From Pelistega ratti (GTDB taxonomy: Bacteria; Pseudomonadota; Gammaproteobacteria; Burkholderiales; Burkholderiaceae_B), in NCBI RefSeq assembly GCF_009833965.1, contig NZ_CP047165.1:1178001-1242000 (forward strand): a DNA stretch of 64,000 nt, in the 5' to 3' direction. A model generated the notes under the pieces. That model saw only the letters and a list, made by a program, of their open reading frames with translations, did not search any database and was not told the origin of the DNA. Position 1 is the first letter of the stretch; every line of letters starts with the position of its first letter. The position numbers and the translations under genes are program-made. Of this stretch, positions 10,137-20,429 are shown in pieces.

Positions 10137-12188
10137 TTATAAAACGGTTTTAACAGTTTTCACTACATTTTCTGGTGTTAAACCAAAATGCTTAAATAAA
10201 ACAGAAGCTGGCGCTGATTCACCATAAGAATCAATGCCTACAACAGCCCCTTGACGACCAGTATATTTATACCAAGCACCTGAACAACCTGCCTCTACCG
10301 CTACCGTTGGTAGATTCATGGGTAATACTGCTGCCTGATAATCAGGTGATTGGCGGTCAAATACATTGGTACTCGGCATGGATACGACACGCACAGCAAT
10401 ACCCTCTTCTGCGAGTAAACGTTGTGCTTCTAATGCTAATGCTACTTCTGACCCTGTCGCTAGAATAATGGCTTTAGCCCCTTCCGCATCACGAAGAATA
10501 TAGCCACCTTTCGCCACATTATTGGCTGTTTCGGTATCTCGTTCAATAAAAGGAAGATTTTGACGAGAAAGTAATAAGGCACTTGGCCCTCCCTGTTGTA
10601 CCTGTAAACCAAGACTGGCTGGACGAGTAACTGCAGATTGCCATGCAATAGCCGTTTCATAAGTGTCACAAGGTCGCCATACATCTAAGTTAGGGATAAG
10701 ACGTAAACTCCAAGCATGCTCAATAGATTGATGCGTAGGACCATCTTCGCCTAAACCAATAGAATCATGTGTAAAGACATGGACTACTCTTTGCTTCATC
10801 AAAGCAGCCATACGAATCGCATTACGCGAATAATCTGAGAAAGTTAAAAAAGTACCGCCATAAGGTAAGAAACCACCGTGAAGGGCGATACCATTCATAA
10901 TGGCTGCCATACCAAATTCACGAACTCCGTAATTAATATGACGACCAAATTGAATCCCTTTATCAGTAGCACGAACAGGCACAACACCTTTCCAGTCTGT
11001 ATAGTTAGAACCTGTTAAGTCAGCTGATCCACCCAAAAACTCAGGTAAAATCGCGGCTAAGGCAGTAATAGCAAATTGAGAGGCTTTACGAGAAGCAACC
11101 GTCTCTGCTTTATTGACTGTATCTGTTAGATAATTTTGGAATTTTTCAGCAAAATCAGAGGGTAGAATCCCTTGCATACGACGGGTTAATTCTGTGGCTA
11201 ACTCAGGGTAGGCTGCTTGATAAGCAGACCAATCTTTTGTCCATATTGCTTCTTGAGCCTGCCCTTTAGTAATATGATTCCATGCTTGAGCAATATCACT
11301 AGGAATAACAAAAGCATCATGTGTCCAACCTAATGCCTCACGTGCAGCCGCAATTTCACTTGCACCTAATGGGCTACCATGCACTTTTTCTGTGCCTGAC
11401 ATAGTAGGCGCACCTTGACCAATAACAGTCTTACAACAGATTAAGGTAGGCCCTGTTCCCTCTTTTTGAGCATTTGCTTTTGCTTGTGCAATTGCCGCAT
11501 CTACCGCATCAATATCATGCCCATCTACATCACGAATCACTTGCCAACCATACGCTTCAAAACGTTTGGGGGTATCATCAGCAAACCAAGGTGCAACATG
11601 ACCATCAATAGAAATACCATTGTCATCATACAACACAATGAGTTTATTTAATTTTAATGCACCCGCCAAAGAAAACGCTTCGTGAGAAATACCCTCCATT
11701 AAGCAACCATCACCTGCAAAGGCATAGGTAAAATGGTCAATAATCGTATGACCTTCTCGATTAAATTCAGCTGCCAATAAGGCTTCTGCTAAAGCAAAAC
11801 CTACTGCATTCGCAATACCTTGTCCCAAAGGACCTGTCGTTGTTTCTACACCTGCCGTAATACCTACTTCAGGGTGTCCCGGTGTCTTAGAATGTAATTG
11901 GCGGAAATTTTTGATTTCGTCTATTGATAAATCATAACCCGTCAAATGCAATAACGCATAAATAAGCATTGAACCATGACCATTAGAAAGCACAAAACGG
12001 TCACGATTAAACCAGCTAGGATTGGTAGGATTATGTTTAAGATGACGATGCCATAAAGCGACTGCAATTTCTGCCATTCCCATTGGAGCGCCTGGATGAC
12101 CAGAATTGGCTTGCTGAACCGCATCCATAGATAAAAAACGAATAGCATTAGCCAATAAAGCTGGCTGAACTTTTGCTTCAGTACTCAT
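10137..12188 (-). CDS. tkt: Transketolase
   Basis: Thiamine-diphosphate enzyme of the pentose phosphate pathway that transfers two-carbon ketol units. It is full length at 683 residues. Visible are [16 protein letters not shown] near the N-terminus, the ThDP/metal motif beginning GDGCLMEG near residue 155, and the Pyr-domain [20 protein letters not shown]. It heads the minus-strand tkt-gap-pgk cluster. The start at 12188 is preceded by a CAGGA-type ribosome binding site. It diverges from rsmE across 136 bases that must contain both promoters. Confidence 0.97.
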   Translation of the reverse strand: MSTEAKVQPALLANAIRFLSMDAVQQANSGHPGAPMGMAEIAVALWHRHLKHNPTNPSWFNRDRFVLSNGHGSMLIYALLHLTGYDLSIDEIKNFRQLHSKTPGHPEVGITAGVETTTGPLGQGIANAVGFALAEALLAAEFNREGHTIIDHFTYAFAGDGCLMEGISHEAFSLAGALKLNKLIVLYDDNGISIDGHVAPWFADDTPKRFEAYGWQVIRDVDGHDIDAVDAAIAQAKANAQKEGTGPTLICCKTVIGQGAPTMSGTEKVHGSPLGASEIAAAREALGWTHDAFVIPSDIAQAWNHITKGQAQEAIWTKDWSAYQAAYPELATELTRRMQGILPSDFAEKFQNYLTDTVNKAETVASRKASQFAITALAAILPEFLGGSADLTGSNYTDWKGVVPVRATDKGIQFGRHINYGVREFGMAAIMNGIALHGGFLPYGGTFLTFSDYSRNAIRMAALMKQRVVHVFTHDSIGLGEDGPTHQSIEHAWSLRLIPNLDVWRPCDTYETAIAWQSAVTRPASLGLQVQQGGPSALLLSRQNLPFIERDTETANNVAKGGYILRDAEGAKAIILATGSEVALALEAQRLLAEEGIAVRVVSMPSTNVFDRQSPDYQAAVLPMNLPTVAVEAGCSGAWYKYTGRQGAVVGIDSYGESAPASVLFKHFGLTPENVVKTVKTVL

Positions 12189-12310
12189 TTGATTCCTGTA
12201 AGGTATGAACCATTATTTTTGCGAGAAAACAATAGCATATTTGTGCTATTAGGTATTTCTGCAAAGGTTTGACTAAATTTCAACGTATAATTTTAGCATT
12301 TGTACAACTT

Positions 12311-12316
12311 TATAAT
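12311..12316 (+). promoter_or_regulatory. Perfect -10 hexamer just upstream of rsmE
   Basis: TATAAT ends 8 bases before the rsmE start codon at 12325, with no ribosome binding site between them. If it is used, transcription would begin at or next to the ATG and the mRNA would be leaderless. I see no good -35 at 16-18 bases, so this is tentative. Confidence 0.3.
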
Positions 12317-12324
12317 GGCTGATA

Positions 12325-13062
12325 ATGGCTTTACCTCGTTTTTTCTGTCCAATTCCTTTACAAATAAATACAATTATTACACTTCCGCCCGAAGTCGCTC
12401 ATCATGCTGGACGCTCTCTTCGTTTAAAAGAAGGGACGCGTATTATTTTGTTTAATGGGCTAGGTGGAGAATATCATGGCACGCTCCTTTTTAATCAAGG
12501 AACTGCCCAAGCTGACCTTGATTTTTTTGATAGTCAAAATCGAGGAATTACAGGAAATATTACTCTAGTGCAAGCATTAGCATCTGGCGATAAGATGGAC
12601 TGGATTATTGAAAAAGCCGTAGAAATGGGTGTTTCACATCTTATTCCTATTAAGGCAGAACGCAGTATTCTCCAACTATCTGGAACACGTTTAGAAAAAA
12701 GACAACAACATTGGCAAGCTATTATCCAATCCGCCAGTGAGCAAAGTGGGCGAAATATTCTAATGACATTGAGTCCATTACAAACACTAAAACAATTTTT
12801 TCAAAGTACTGTACACGCCAATTATTTACTCGCCGACCCAGAGGGGGATATATCTTTAACGCACTATCTTAATCAGCACCATAACTCACTAAACAATATT
12901 TATTTTTTTATTGGTCCAGAGGGAGGATGGTCGCCTAAAGAAACTGAAGAGATAGTGAAACACGGCGCTACTAGGGTACGATTTGGCGATAGTATTCTAC
13001 GCACAGAAACTGCTGGCATTGCACTCAGTAGTGCCGCCGCTAGTGTATTGAATTGGCGTTAA
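12325..13062 (+). CDS. rsmE: 16S rRNA (uracil-1498-N3)-methyltransferase
   Basis: SAM-dependent SPOUT-class methyltransferase that modifies U1498 of 16S rRNA. It has 245 residues. The N-terminal PUA-like part contains HHAGRSLRLKEG, and the C-terminal trefoil-knot motifs FIGPEGGWSPKE and RFGDSILRTETAGIA are clear. The ATG at 12325 has no recognisable ribosome binding site and lies only 8 bases after a TATAAT. It is divergent from tkt and converges on gltS, with a shared terminator. Confidence 0.95.
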   Translation: MALPRFFCPIPLQINTIITLPPEVAHHAGRSLRLKEGTRIILFNGLGGEYHGTLLFNQGTAQADLDFFDSQNRGITGNITLVQALASGDKMDWIIEKAVEMGVSHLIPIKAERSILQLSGTRLEKRQQHWQAIIQSASEQSGRNILMTLSPLQTLKQFFQSTVHANYLLADPEGDISLTHYLNQHHNSLNNIYFFIGPEGGWSPKETEEIVKHGATRVRFGDSILRTETAGIALSSAAASVLNWR

Positions 13063-13143
13063 ATATTTCAGATAAATATTAAATTTTCTAAGCTAAAACA
13101 AATTGCAGATTAATTCAATATAGATTTTCGTAATATCGATAAA

Positions 13144-13174
13144 AAAGGCTTGACCTTAATAAGATCAAGCCTTT
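13144..13174. terminator. Bidirectional terminator between rsmE and gltS
   Basis: A 10-bp perfect stem (13144-13153 with 13165-13174; AAAGGCTTGA/TCAAGCCTTT) with an 11-base loop and A/T flanks lies between two convergent genes, so it can serve both. Confidence 0.75.
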
Positions 13175-13203
13175 CTATAAGCATATGCTCGTTGTGATTA
13201 AAT

Positions 13204-14424
13204 TTACACAACAGGAATAAATTCTTTTAAGAAAACCACAAAAGCATTAATCACTGATGCATTTAATAAATCCACAAAGAATGCACCAACCATAGGCACA
13301 ATTAAGAATGCCTTATGTGATGGACCAAAGTGTGATGTCACTGCCTGCATATTCGCTACCGCTGTTGGTGTCGCACCAAGACCAAAACCACAATGCCCTG
13401 CACTTAATACAACCGCATCATAATCTTTACCCATGACGCGATAAGTTACTAAAACCGCATAAACTGCCATTACACTAACTTGAATCGCAAGGACAACAAG
13501 AACAGGAAGTGCTAAACCCGCTAATTGCCATAATTTAAGCGACATTAAAGCAATTGCCAAGAAGAAAGACAATGCTACATTACCTAATGTATCAACAGCA
13601 TCATCAGCCACTTTAAATTTAAATAAATGTGTTAAAGTATTACGAATAATAACACCTGTGAATAAACACCATACAAAGGTCGGTAATTTTATAATCTCTT
13701 TAAATTGATCTGCTAACCATTGTCCAATCAGTAAACATAATACCATCATGGTAACGGTTTCAATAATAGAACGGGTATTGATTTTACGGCGATAAGCAGG
13801 TTTTTCAAAAGCATGTTCAATATCATCTACTTCGATATCTTCATGTACTTTTTCTTTTTTCATACGTTTTAAGAGAAAACGTGCTACAGGCCCGCCTAAA
13901 AGTGCACCAGAGACTAAACCAAAGGTAGCGCAAGCCATCGCTAATTCAGCTGCTCCCGATAACCCAAAATCTTTTGCTAAGATTTCTGCCCATGCAGCTC
14001 CCGTACCATGACCACCTGTTAAGGTAACTGAACCGGCAATTAAACCATAAGCAGGATTTAATCCTAATGCCACAGAAGAGGCAACACCCACAATATTCTG
14101 AAGAATAATTAAACCTAATGCCACGAAAAGGAAAATCACTAAGGGTTTACCACCTTTTACTAATCTGGCAAAGTTAGCACTTAACCCAATTGAGCTAAAA
14201 AATGCAAGCATCATCGTATTAGAGAAACTGGTATCAAACCCAAAGCTTAATCCCCAAATACTATTCACAATCGTTAAACTAACCGCTACAATAAACCCGC
14301 CCACAACAGGTTCAGGAATATTAAAGTCATTTAAGAATTTAACGTGTTTAACCAGAAAATACCCTAGCAACAGCACAAAGCATGCTAATGCTATGGTTTC
14401 ATAAGTATCAAAATTAAAATCCAT
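13204..14424 (-). CDS. gltS: Sodium/glutamate symporter GltS
   Basis: Inner-membrane Na+-dependent glutamate carrier of about 406 residues with ten or more hydrophobic segments. Characteristic stretches are FNIPEPVVGGFIVA near residue 45, the pore-loop-like TLTGGHGTGAAWAE in the middle, and SAGHCGFGLGATPTAVANM in the second half. I chose ATG 14424 over the longer frame from 14454. It has AAAGGAAG five bases upstream, and the first residues MDFNFDTYETIALA match the usual start of the family. A hydrophilic loop around residues 190-215 separates the two halves. Confidence 0.95.
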   Translation of the reverse strand: MDFNFDTYETIALACFVLLLGYFLVKHVKFLNDFNIPEPVVGGFIVAVSLTIVNSIWGLSFGFDTSFSNTMMLAFFSSIGLSANFARLVKGGKPLVIFLFVALGLIILQNIVGVASSVALGLNPAYGLIAGSVTLTGGHGTGAAWAEILAKDFGLSGAAELAMACATFGLVSGALLGGPVARFLLKRMKKEKVHEDIEVDDIEHAFEKPAYRRKINTRSIIETVTMMVLCLLIGQWLADQFKEIIKLPTFVWCLFTGVIIRNTLTHLFKFKVADDAVDTLGNVALSFFLAIALMSLKLWQLAGLALPVLVVLAIQVSVMAVYAVLVTYRVMGKDYDAVVLSAGHCGFGLGATPTAVANMQAVTSHFGPSHKAFLIVPMVGAFFVDLLNASVINAFVVFLKEFIPVV

Positions 14425-14878
14425 ATTACTTCCTTTGATAAATACTTCTATCAATCTGTTATCTATACGCTTTCACTCTACTTGCGATACAACAAAATAT
14501 AGATAAGCAGTATGTATGACTATCCTTTTATTCCTAAAAAGCATAAAAGACCCCGTAATTTACCAAAATTCTTTAAAAAAAAGGGGAAAAATCTCTTCTT
14601 TCTTACAAAAAATTTTATTTTTAGAAAGAGAAAATATCAACGAAGTTTATAATTTTTAATGATTTTTATAGGATAATAAGAAGAAATTATCAACAGAATT
14701 TTAAAAATAAACTAGATTTTTCTCTAAAATTTATAGATAGTTGAGAAGATAATAGACGTACGAGTTCTAGATATAATCTTGTTATTTAGTTAAGAGTTAA
14801 ACTAAGTAAATTATTATAGATATAATAGAAATTGGTACTGTCTTAACTAAAAAAACAGTACCTAAAATATTATCTTAT
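14425..14878. other. AT-rich intergenic region upstream of gltS
   Basis: About 450 bases without a convincing gene. It is very A/T-rich and must hold the gltS promoter. It also holds a hairpin at 14834-14862 after the barstar-like gene. Two overlapping 45-47-codon frames near 14512-14660 are basic or low-complexity and have no ribosome binding site, so I do not call them. Confidence 0.5.
14834..14862 (-). terminator. Hairpin after barstar-like gene
   Basis: An 8-bp perfect stem (GGTACTGT/ACAGTACC, 14834-14841 with 14855-14862) lies 17 bases beyond the stop of the barstar-like gene. The following minus-strand sequence has only a weak T-run. Confidence 0.45.
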
Positions 14879-15352
14879 TTACTGAGGTAAAAGGCTTTCT
14901 GCATAAGGGGCAGGAGCAATTCCTGGTTCTGGCGCACTATGCTTACCAGAATGCTCAACAATATAGGTCAATACTTTCTGCTTATCATTGGCATATTGAC
15001 TCGCCTCTTTAAGCACAGATAACACTTTTTGAGCATCTTGTGCCAAGTCTGGATCACCTGAATGAAAGGACTGAATCCATAAAAGATACCCCTTTTTCTG
15101 TTCATCAAGGGTTTCACTTAGACAATCTAGTAAAGCATCTGTATCTTTGCCAAAAAAAACAGGATAATCTACTGCCTTAGCAAAGGCTCTTAACAAGGCG
15201 GATAAATTGCGCGCTTTAGAACAATCTACCTTAAAAATAGCTAACCCCTGCTGATGGGCGTGTAAAAGCACCTCTTCATACTGCGACAACAATGCTTTAG
15301 GTAATTCTCCACTCTTCTCCAGTGCTTGTGCAATATTCATTTTTTTACTCAT
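14879..15352 (-). CDS. Barstar-like protein, orphan
   Basis: A 157-residue cytoplasmic protein. Its middle section (VDCSKARNLSALLRAFAKA, then YPVFFGKDTDALLDCLSE) matches the barstar fold: a beta strand, a helix, and the tyrosine/aspartate-rich loop that plugs the active site of barnase-type RNases. An N-terminal helix and a proline-rich C-terminal tail extend beyond the classical 90-residue barstar. No RNase, toxin or secretion gene is nearby; gltS lies downstream and maeB upstream, both on the minus strand. The ATG has AGGA eight bases upstream. It may protect against a nuclease encoded elsewhere or delivered by a competitor, or it may have another job. The barstar call is from motif resemblance. 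Confidence 0.75.
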   Translation of the reverse strand: MSKKMNIAQALEKSGELPKALLSQYEEVLLHAHQQGLAIFKVDCSKARNLSALLRAFAKAVDYPVFFGKDTDALLDCLSETLDEQKKGYLLWIQSFHSGDPDLAQDAQKVLSVLKEASQYANDKQKVLTYIVEHSGKHSAPEPGIAPAPYAESLLPQ

Positions 15353-15520
15353 TACACTTATCCTTTCAACAAAATAATGTTATTCAAAAGATATGTTTTA
15401 TCTGCCACCCTATACTACCCTAAAACAAACCTTTTTGACAATAGTTTTATCAACTATTTATTTAAATCTAGATAATCAATGAAACAATACTATTGAATTA
15501 AACAATACACTCATCCACAT

Positions 15521-15550
15521 AAAAAAATATCCACCCCTAAGGGTGGATAT
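15521..15550 (-). terminator. Intrinsic terminator downstream of maeB
   Basis: On the minus strand a 10-bp perfect stem (15541-15550 with 15527-15536; ATATCCACCC/GGGTGGATAT), a 4-base loop and a run of seven Ts form a textbook terminator 50 bases after maeB. Confidence 0.85.
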
Positions 15551-15600
15551 GCTTTCTTGTATTTTTAGCTATAACACAAAATATCTATAGCCTCTTAGCA

Positions 15601-17925
15601 TTAACTCACTATATTTTCACCTAATGCCATTGAATTTTCTTTTCGTGTATTTGCATCTACAACCGTTAGTGCTGCCATATTGACAATACGGCGAACAGTA
15701 GAACTCGCTGGTAATATGTGAATAGGTGCATTAATGCCCAATAAGAATGGGCCAATGGCAACATTACTTCCTGCACTCACTTTAAGTAAATTATAGGCAA
15801 TATTACTCGCATCAACATTAGGGCAAATCAATAAATTGGCTGCTCCTTTTAATGGGCTATCTGGCATCATTTTATACCGTAGCTTCTCATTTAATGCCGC
15901 ATCCACTTGCATCTCACCATCAACTTCTAATAAAGGATCTCGTTCACGAACAATCGCAAGGGCATCACGCATTGCCTGCCCTGATACAGGTGTATCTGTA
16001 CCAAAATTTGAACTAGACACAAAAGCCACTTTAGGCTCTAAGCGTAAATAACGCATTTCTTCTGCTGCCATTAATGCAATATTGGCTAATTCATTGGCAT
16101 TTGGCTGTGCATTCACATGGGTATCCGCAATAGCAATCATTGATTCAGAAGTGAGCACAATATTCATTGCCGCATAAGTACAAGCATTAGGTGCTTTACC
16201 AATCACCTGATCAATTAATTCTAAGTGATTAACATAACGACCAATCGTACCGCAAATCATACCATCGACTTCACCAAATTTCACCATTAAGGCACCAATC
16301 AATGTGGGACGACGGCGTAATTCTAACCTCGCAAACTCTTGTGTTACCCCACGGCGGCGCATTAACTCCCAGTATGTTGTCCAGTAACGATTAAAGCGTT
16401 CATCATGTTCGCTATCAACAACTTCAACATCTTTTTCTAAATCAAACCGCAAACCATAGCGTTGAATACGATTGGCTAATATTCTTGGGCGACCGACTAA
16501 AATGGGGGTACATACTTTTTCATCAACCAATACTTGAACAGCACGCAATACACGTTCATCTTCTCCTTCCGTAAAGACAATGCGTGATTTACCACCCTCT
16601 CTTTTAAAGCGGCGTGCCATAGCAAATAAGGGTTTCATAAAAGCGCCTGAGTGATACACTAACTGTTGTAATTGCTCCGCATAAGCCTCTAAATCCTCAA
16701 TAGGACGAGCAGCAACACCATCCGCCATAGCTGCTTTTGCCACAGCTGGAGCAATACGAGCAATTAATCGTGGGTCAAATGGTTTAGGAATAAAATATTC
16801 GGGTCCAAATGATAATCCTATCGTATCGTATGCCGCTACAACCATTTCATTTTGTTCTTCTTTTGCTAAATCACAAATGGCATAAACAGCGGCTTTTTCC
16901 ATATTACGCGTAATCGTTGTTGCACCAACATCCAACGCACCTCGGAAGATATAAGGGAAACACAAAACATTATTCACTTGATTAGGATAATCAGATCGCC
17001 CTGTTGCCATCACCACATCACCACGAACAGACTTCGCCACCTCAGGTAAAATTTCAGGAGTTGGGTTAGCCAGCGCTAAAATAAGAGGATTAGATGTCAT
17101 CTGTTTAACCATCTCTGGTTTTAGGACATTCCCTGCAGAAAGCCCTAAAAACACATCCGCATCAACAATAATTTCTCCCAAGGTTCGCTTATCTGTATCC
17201 TGAGCAAAACGCTCTTTATCAGGATCCATCAGTGCTGTACGCCCTTTATAAACAACCCCCTCAATATCGGATACCCAGATATTTTCTAGGGGTAAACCCA
17301 TATCTGCCATTAAATCTAAACAAGCTAAAGCAGCCGCCCCAGCCCCCGAAACAACCACTTTGACTTTATCAATTTCTTTATTGACAACTCGAAGTCCATT
17401 AATAAAAGCTGCCGTCACGCAAATCGCTGTACCATGTTGATCATCATGGAATACAGGAATATTCATTTTTTTGCGTAGTTCACGCTCAACATAGAAACAT
17501 TCTGGTGCTTTAATATCTTCTAGGTTAATTCCCCCAAAAGTAGGTTCTAAACCGGCAATAATTTGTACTAATTTTTCGGGATCACTTTCATTAATTTCAA
17601 TATCAAAAACATCAATGCCCGCAAATTTTTTAAATAAAACAGCTTTACCTTCCATCACAGGTTTAGAGGCCAAAGCACCGATATTACCCAGCCCTAGCAC
17701 AGCAGAACCATTGGTAATCACACCAACTAAATTACCTCGTCCTGTATATTGCACCGCATTAGCAGGATCTTTAACGATCTCATCACACGCTGCTGCCACC
17801 CCTGGTGAATACGCCAAAGCTAAATCACGTTGATTCGATAATTGTTTTGTTGGCATGACGGTAATCTTGCCGGGTCGCCCTGTTTTATGGTACTCCAAAG
17901 CCGCTTGGCGTAAATTTTCATCCAT
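15601..17925 (-). CDS. maeB: NADP-dependent malic enzyme with phosphotransacetylase-like domain
   Basis: Oxidative decarboxylation of malate to pyruvate with NADP reduction. The 774-residue length shows the two-part MaeB type. The malic-enzyme N-domain is marked by [16 protein letters not shown] and DIFDIEINE-like metal and substrate segments ([14 protein letters not shown]). The NAD(P) domain has [16 protein letters not shown]. From about residue 430 a phosphotransacetylase-like domain follows ([19 protein letters not shown] to the end), which in known MaeB proteins is regulatory, binding acetyl-CoA, and not catalytic. With mqo at 33 kb it provides a route between malate, pyruvate and oxaloacetate. 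Confidence 0.97.
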   Translation of the reverse strand: MDENLRQAALEYHKTGRPGKITVMPTKQLSNQRDLALAYSPGVAAACDEIVKDPANAVQYTGRGNLVGVITNGSAVLGLGNIGALASKPVMEGKAVLFKKFAGIDVFDIEINESDPEKLVQIIAGLEPTFGGINLEDIKAPECFYVERELRKKMNIPVFHDDQHGTAICVTAAFINGLRVVNKEIDKVKVVVSGAGAAALACLDLMADMGLPLENIWVSDIEGVVYKGRTALMDPDKERFAQDTDKRTLGEIIVDADVFLGLSAGNVLKPEMVKQMTSNPLILALANPTPEILPEVAKSVRGDVVMATGRSDYPNQVNNVLCFPYIFRGALDVGATTITRNMEKAAVYAICDLAKEEQNEMVVAAYDTIGLSFGPEYFIPKPFDPRLIARIAPAVAKAAMADGVAARPIEDLEAYAEQLQQLVYHSGAFMKPLFAMARRFKREGGKSRIVFTEGEDERVLRAVQVLVDEKVCTPILVGRPRILANRIQRYGLRFDLEKDVEVVDSEHDERFNRYWTTYWELMRRRGVTQEFARLELRRRPTLIGALMVKFGEVDGMICGTIGRYVNHLELIDQVIGKAPNACTYAAMNIVLTSESMIAIADTHVNAQPNANELANIALMAAEEMRYLRLEPKVAFVSSSNFGTDTPVSGQAMRDALAIVRERDPLLEVDGEMQVDAALNEKLRYKMMPDSPLKGAANLLICPNVDASNIAYNLLKVSAGSNVAIGPFLLGINAPIHILPASSTVRRIVNMAALTVVDANTRKENSMALGENIVS

Positions 17926-18164
17926 AATGATTTTCCCGAAAATAATTAATCATATTCAAAATATAAAATACAGTTGTACTCTAACAAATAACTTATTTAC
18001 CATATCAAAAGAAATAGCAAATACGCATATTTTCTAAAAGATAGTAAAGTCACTCATCACAATTGATAGGTTTTTATAAGCAAAGTATTGTTTAAGCTAA
18101 AAATTTTAAGCCATATCATACCCTTTAAATATATTTCACTCAACTATTCTTACCCACAATACCC

Positions 18165-19079
18165 CTAAATATTTTCTTCCATAATGGTCACTTCATCATC
18201 ATAAAGAAATATGCCGTCCATATCGAATAAATTTTTCATCTGAAATTGAATTTGTGCCAATTTCTCAGGAACTTGTGCAAGTTGTATATCAGAAGGTAAG
18301 TACAGCACATCTTCTGGTATTTTACGAATTACCCATGCTTGTACCCAAAGTAATCGAGCCTTTTGTCCCTGAAAAACACGGGCTAAATTAATATCCACAA
18401 AATGTTTTTCTAAAGCATCTAAACGGTATTCGTAAGGCCAATAGGTTTTGTCTAAAAACGAAGCAACCTCTTTATCTTGTAAAAGCTCAAATAGTTTAGG
18501 AATACAACGATTTAAAATAGGCACGGATAAAGCCGATTGATCTTGTACACCAAAACCGCCTAGTACCGCTTGAGAACCATCAGAAAAAAGAGCTTGAATA
18601 CGCTCTACGCCTGACAAAAAGCTATGGAAGGGACGGCAATCATGATAGAGCGGATTAGAAAACCACTGTGCAATATAGAGAGAGGTAGGTACTCTTGTAA
18701 ACTGCTGAAAACCCAAAGCAAGCATATCTCCAGCGGTTACACTGGGTTGCACAAGGCAAATATCATCACTTAACCATTCTATTTTATTCATAGTGCAAGC
18801 ATAATGAACAATCAATATTGGTCTAGTGTACATACCTGCTGGGTCAATAAATCCTGCTAGTGCCATTGTCACATGATAGACCTGACATAAAGCAAATATA
18901 TGCTGAATATCACTACTATTTTCCAGATAAATCTCAGCCACGCCATAATCCTGCATGGGACACGTAATATCACGAAATTGCCCCTTGACCGTTCGCTGAA
19001 TCCGATGACAAAAATTATCCCATTCTGTTTGTGGTAATAAGCCAGTACGACCAAATTTAAAAAAAGAACGCCGATCCAT
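18165..19079 (-). CDS. Degenerate PCMH-type FAD-binding-fold protein, function unknown
   Basis: About 304 residues. I recognise the outline of the FAD_binding_4 (PCMH) half of glycolate-oxidase-like enzymes. YGVAEIYLENSSDIQHIFALC corresponds to the usual entry strand and helix, MNKIEWLSDDICLVQPSVTAGDML to the dinucleotide-proximal strand, and VERIQALFSDGSQAVLGGFG to the late strand pair. The glycine-rich GGGTS-type loop expected between the first two is replaced by ALAGFIDPAG, and the C-terminal oxidase domain is absent, so FAD binding and catalysis are doubtful. The N-terminus begins DRRSFFKFG, resembling the start of a Tat signal, but no hydrophobic core follows. An upstream in-frame GTG at 19082 is the alternative start. 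A lone gene, divergent from the aminotransferase. Confidence 0.6.
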   Translation of the reverse strand: MDRRSFFKFGRTGLLPQTEWDNFCHRIQRTVKGQFRDITCPMQDYGVAEIYLENSSDIQHIFALCQVYHVTMALAGFIDPAGMYTRPILIVHYACTMNKIEWLSDDICLVQPSVTAGDMLALGFQQFTRVPTSLYIAQWFSNPLYHDCRPFHSFLSGVERIQALFSDGSQAVLGGFGVQDQSALSVPILNRCIPKLFELLQDKEVASFLDKTYWPYEYRLDALEKHFVDINLARVFQGQKARLLWVQAWVIRKIPEDVLYLPSDIQLAQVPEKLAQIQFQMKNLFDMDGIFLYDDEVTIMEENI

Positions 19080-19194
19080 CACTACTCTTTCAATATATAC
19101 GATACAAAATCCTCTAACTTTTTCTACGACCTAATAAACCGTACTGGACAGCTAGACAAATATTCATTATTTTAGCGACTTTATCACAAGAACA

Positions 19195-19224
19195 CTGACA
19201 AGCATATGCACTAAGGTCTAAAAT
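19195..19224 (+). promoter_or_regulatory. Candidate promoter of the aminotransferase-ubiD operon
   Basis: CTGACA (19195-19200) is separated by 18 bases from TAAAAT (19219-19224), 29 bases before the aminotransferase ATG. Both hexamers are one base from consensus, so it is plausible but not tested. Confidence 0.4.
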
Positions 19225-19253
19225 GGTTATTTCTACTTTTTTATCTTTCCCCT

Positions 19254-20423
19254 ATGTTAGCCGCTGCATCACGTATTCATCAAGCTGTTACCTTTCAAGC
19301 TGTCGAGTTCGCCAAACAAGCACAGTACCTTCGTGAACAGGGTCATGATATTATTAGTTTAGGAATTGGTGAGCCTGATTTTACTGCCCCCCCTATCGTT
19401 ATTGACACCTTACACAAAGTGGCTTCTGCTGGATTAAGTGGTTATAGTCCTGCTTTAGGTATTACACCGCTACGAAAGCATATTGCGGATTACTACAATA
19501 ATACTTTTGGCACAAATATTTGTTATGAGCAAATCATCATCACAACAGGGGCATCAGGTGCTTTATCACTCGCTTGTCTTAGTTTACTCAACCCTGGTGA
19601 TGAAATACTCATGCCAGACCCTTATTACCCTGCTAATTTTAATTTTATTCTAGCCGCAGGAGCAAGCACACGACTCATCCCTTGCACACCAGAAGAACGC
19701 TATCAACTTAGTGCTGACAAAATTGCTCAACATTGGGACGAAAAGACAAAAGGTGTACTTATTGCCTCACCGAGTAATCCAACAGGAACATCTGTTACCC
19801 CTGATGAATTACAAAAAATCTTCTCCTTAGTAAAATCAAAAGGTGGATTTGTGATTCTTGATGAAATTTATCTAGGGCTTAGCTACGATGGGGCTGTTCA
19901 ATCTGGACTAGTATTTGATAAGGATATTATTGTTATCAATAGTTTTTCTAAGTTTTTTAATATGACAGGATGGCGTCTTGGCTGGATGATTGCCCCAACT
20001 TATTTTGTTCCCCATATCGAAAAACTGACTTCTAGCTTGAATATTTGCCCTCCTACATTGGCTCAACATGCAGCCATTGCCTGCTTTAGTGATGAGGCAA
20101 TGGCAATTTACCATGAACGCAAGCAAGCCTTTAAAGAACGTAGGGATTATTTATTAAAAGCGTTAGAACGTCTCAAATTAGTTGTTCCTGTCAAGCCTGA
20201 CGGTGCTTTTTATATTTATGCAGATATTAGCTATTATAGCCATGACAGTATGGATTTTTGCCAGCGTTTACTCCAAGAAACAGGTGTTGCTATTATCCCT
20301 GGACTTGATTTTGGGCCAACAGGTGCAAAACAGATGATCCGTATTTCCTATGCTACCGCGATTGATCGTCTTAAAGAAGCCATTACTCGTTTAGAAAATT
20401 TTTTACCGACATTATTAAAGTAA
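19254..20423 (+). CDS. PLP-dependent aminotransferase, class I/II (AspC/AatA-like)
   Basis: A 389-residue fold-type I aminotransferase. Visible are the substrate-entry GIGEPDFTAPP, the PLP-contacting TTGASGALSLA and NPTGT, the DEIYLGLSYD segment carrying the pyridine-N aspartate, and the Schiff-base lysine in NSFSKFFNMTGWRLGW. The C-terminal arginine that binds the substrate carboxylate lies in MIRISYA. The exact amino acid cannot be read from sequence; aspartate or another common 2-oxo acid partner is likely. ubiD follows after 6 bases, suggesting co-transcription. No ribosome binding site precedes the ATG. Confidence 0.92.
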   Translation: MLAAASRIHQAVTFQAVEFAKQAQYLREQGHDIISLGIGEPDFTAPPIVIDTLHKVASAGLSGYSPALGITPLRKHIADYYNNTFGTNICYEQIIITTGASGALSLACLSLLNPGDEILMPDPYYPANFNFILAAGASTRLIPCTPEERYQLSADKIAQHWDEKTKGVLIASPSNPTGTSVTPDELQKIFSLVKSKGGFVILDEIYLGLSYDGAVQSGLVFDKDIIVINSFSKFFNMTGWRLGWMIAPTYFVPHIEKLTSSLNICPPTLAQHAAIACFSDEAMAIYHERKQAFKERRDYLLKALERLKLVVPVKPDGAFYIYADISYYSHDSMDFCQRLLQETGVAIIPGLDFGPTGAKQMIRISYATAIDRLKEAITRLENFLPTLLK

Positions 20424-20429
20424 ACCAAG

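Noticed and set aside
14512..14660. Two overlapping 45-47-codon frames in the gltS upstream region, one very basic
   Set aside because: The region is extremely AT-rich, no ribosome binding site precedes either, and neither resembles a known peptide.
14879..15600. Toxin-antitoxin pair with the barstar-like gene
   Set aside because: No nuclease or other small gene lies beside it; neighbours are gltS and maeB.
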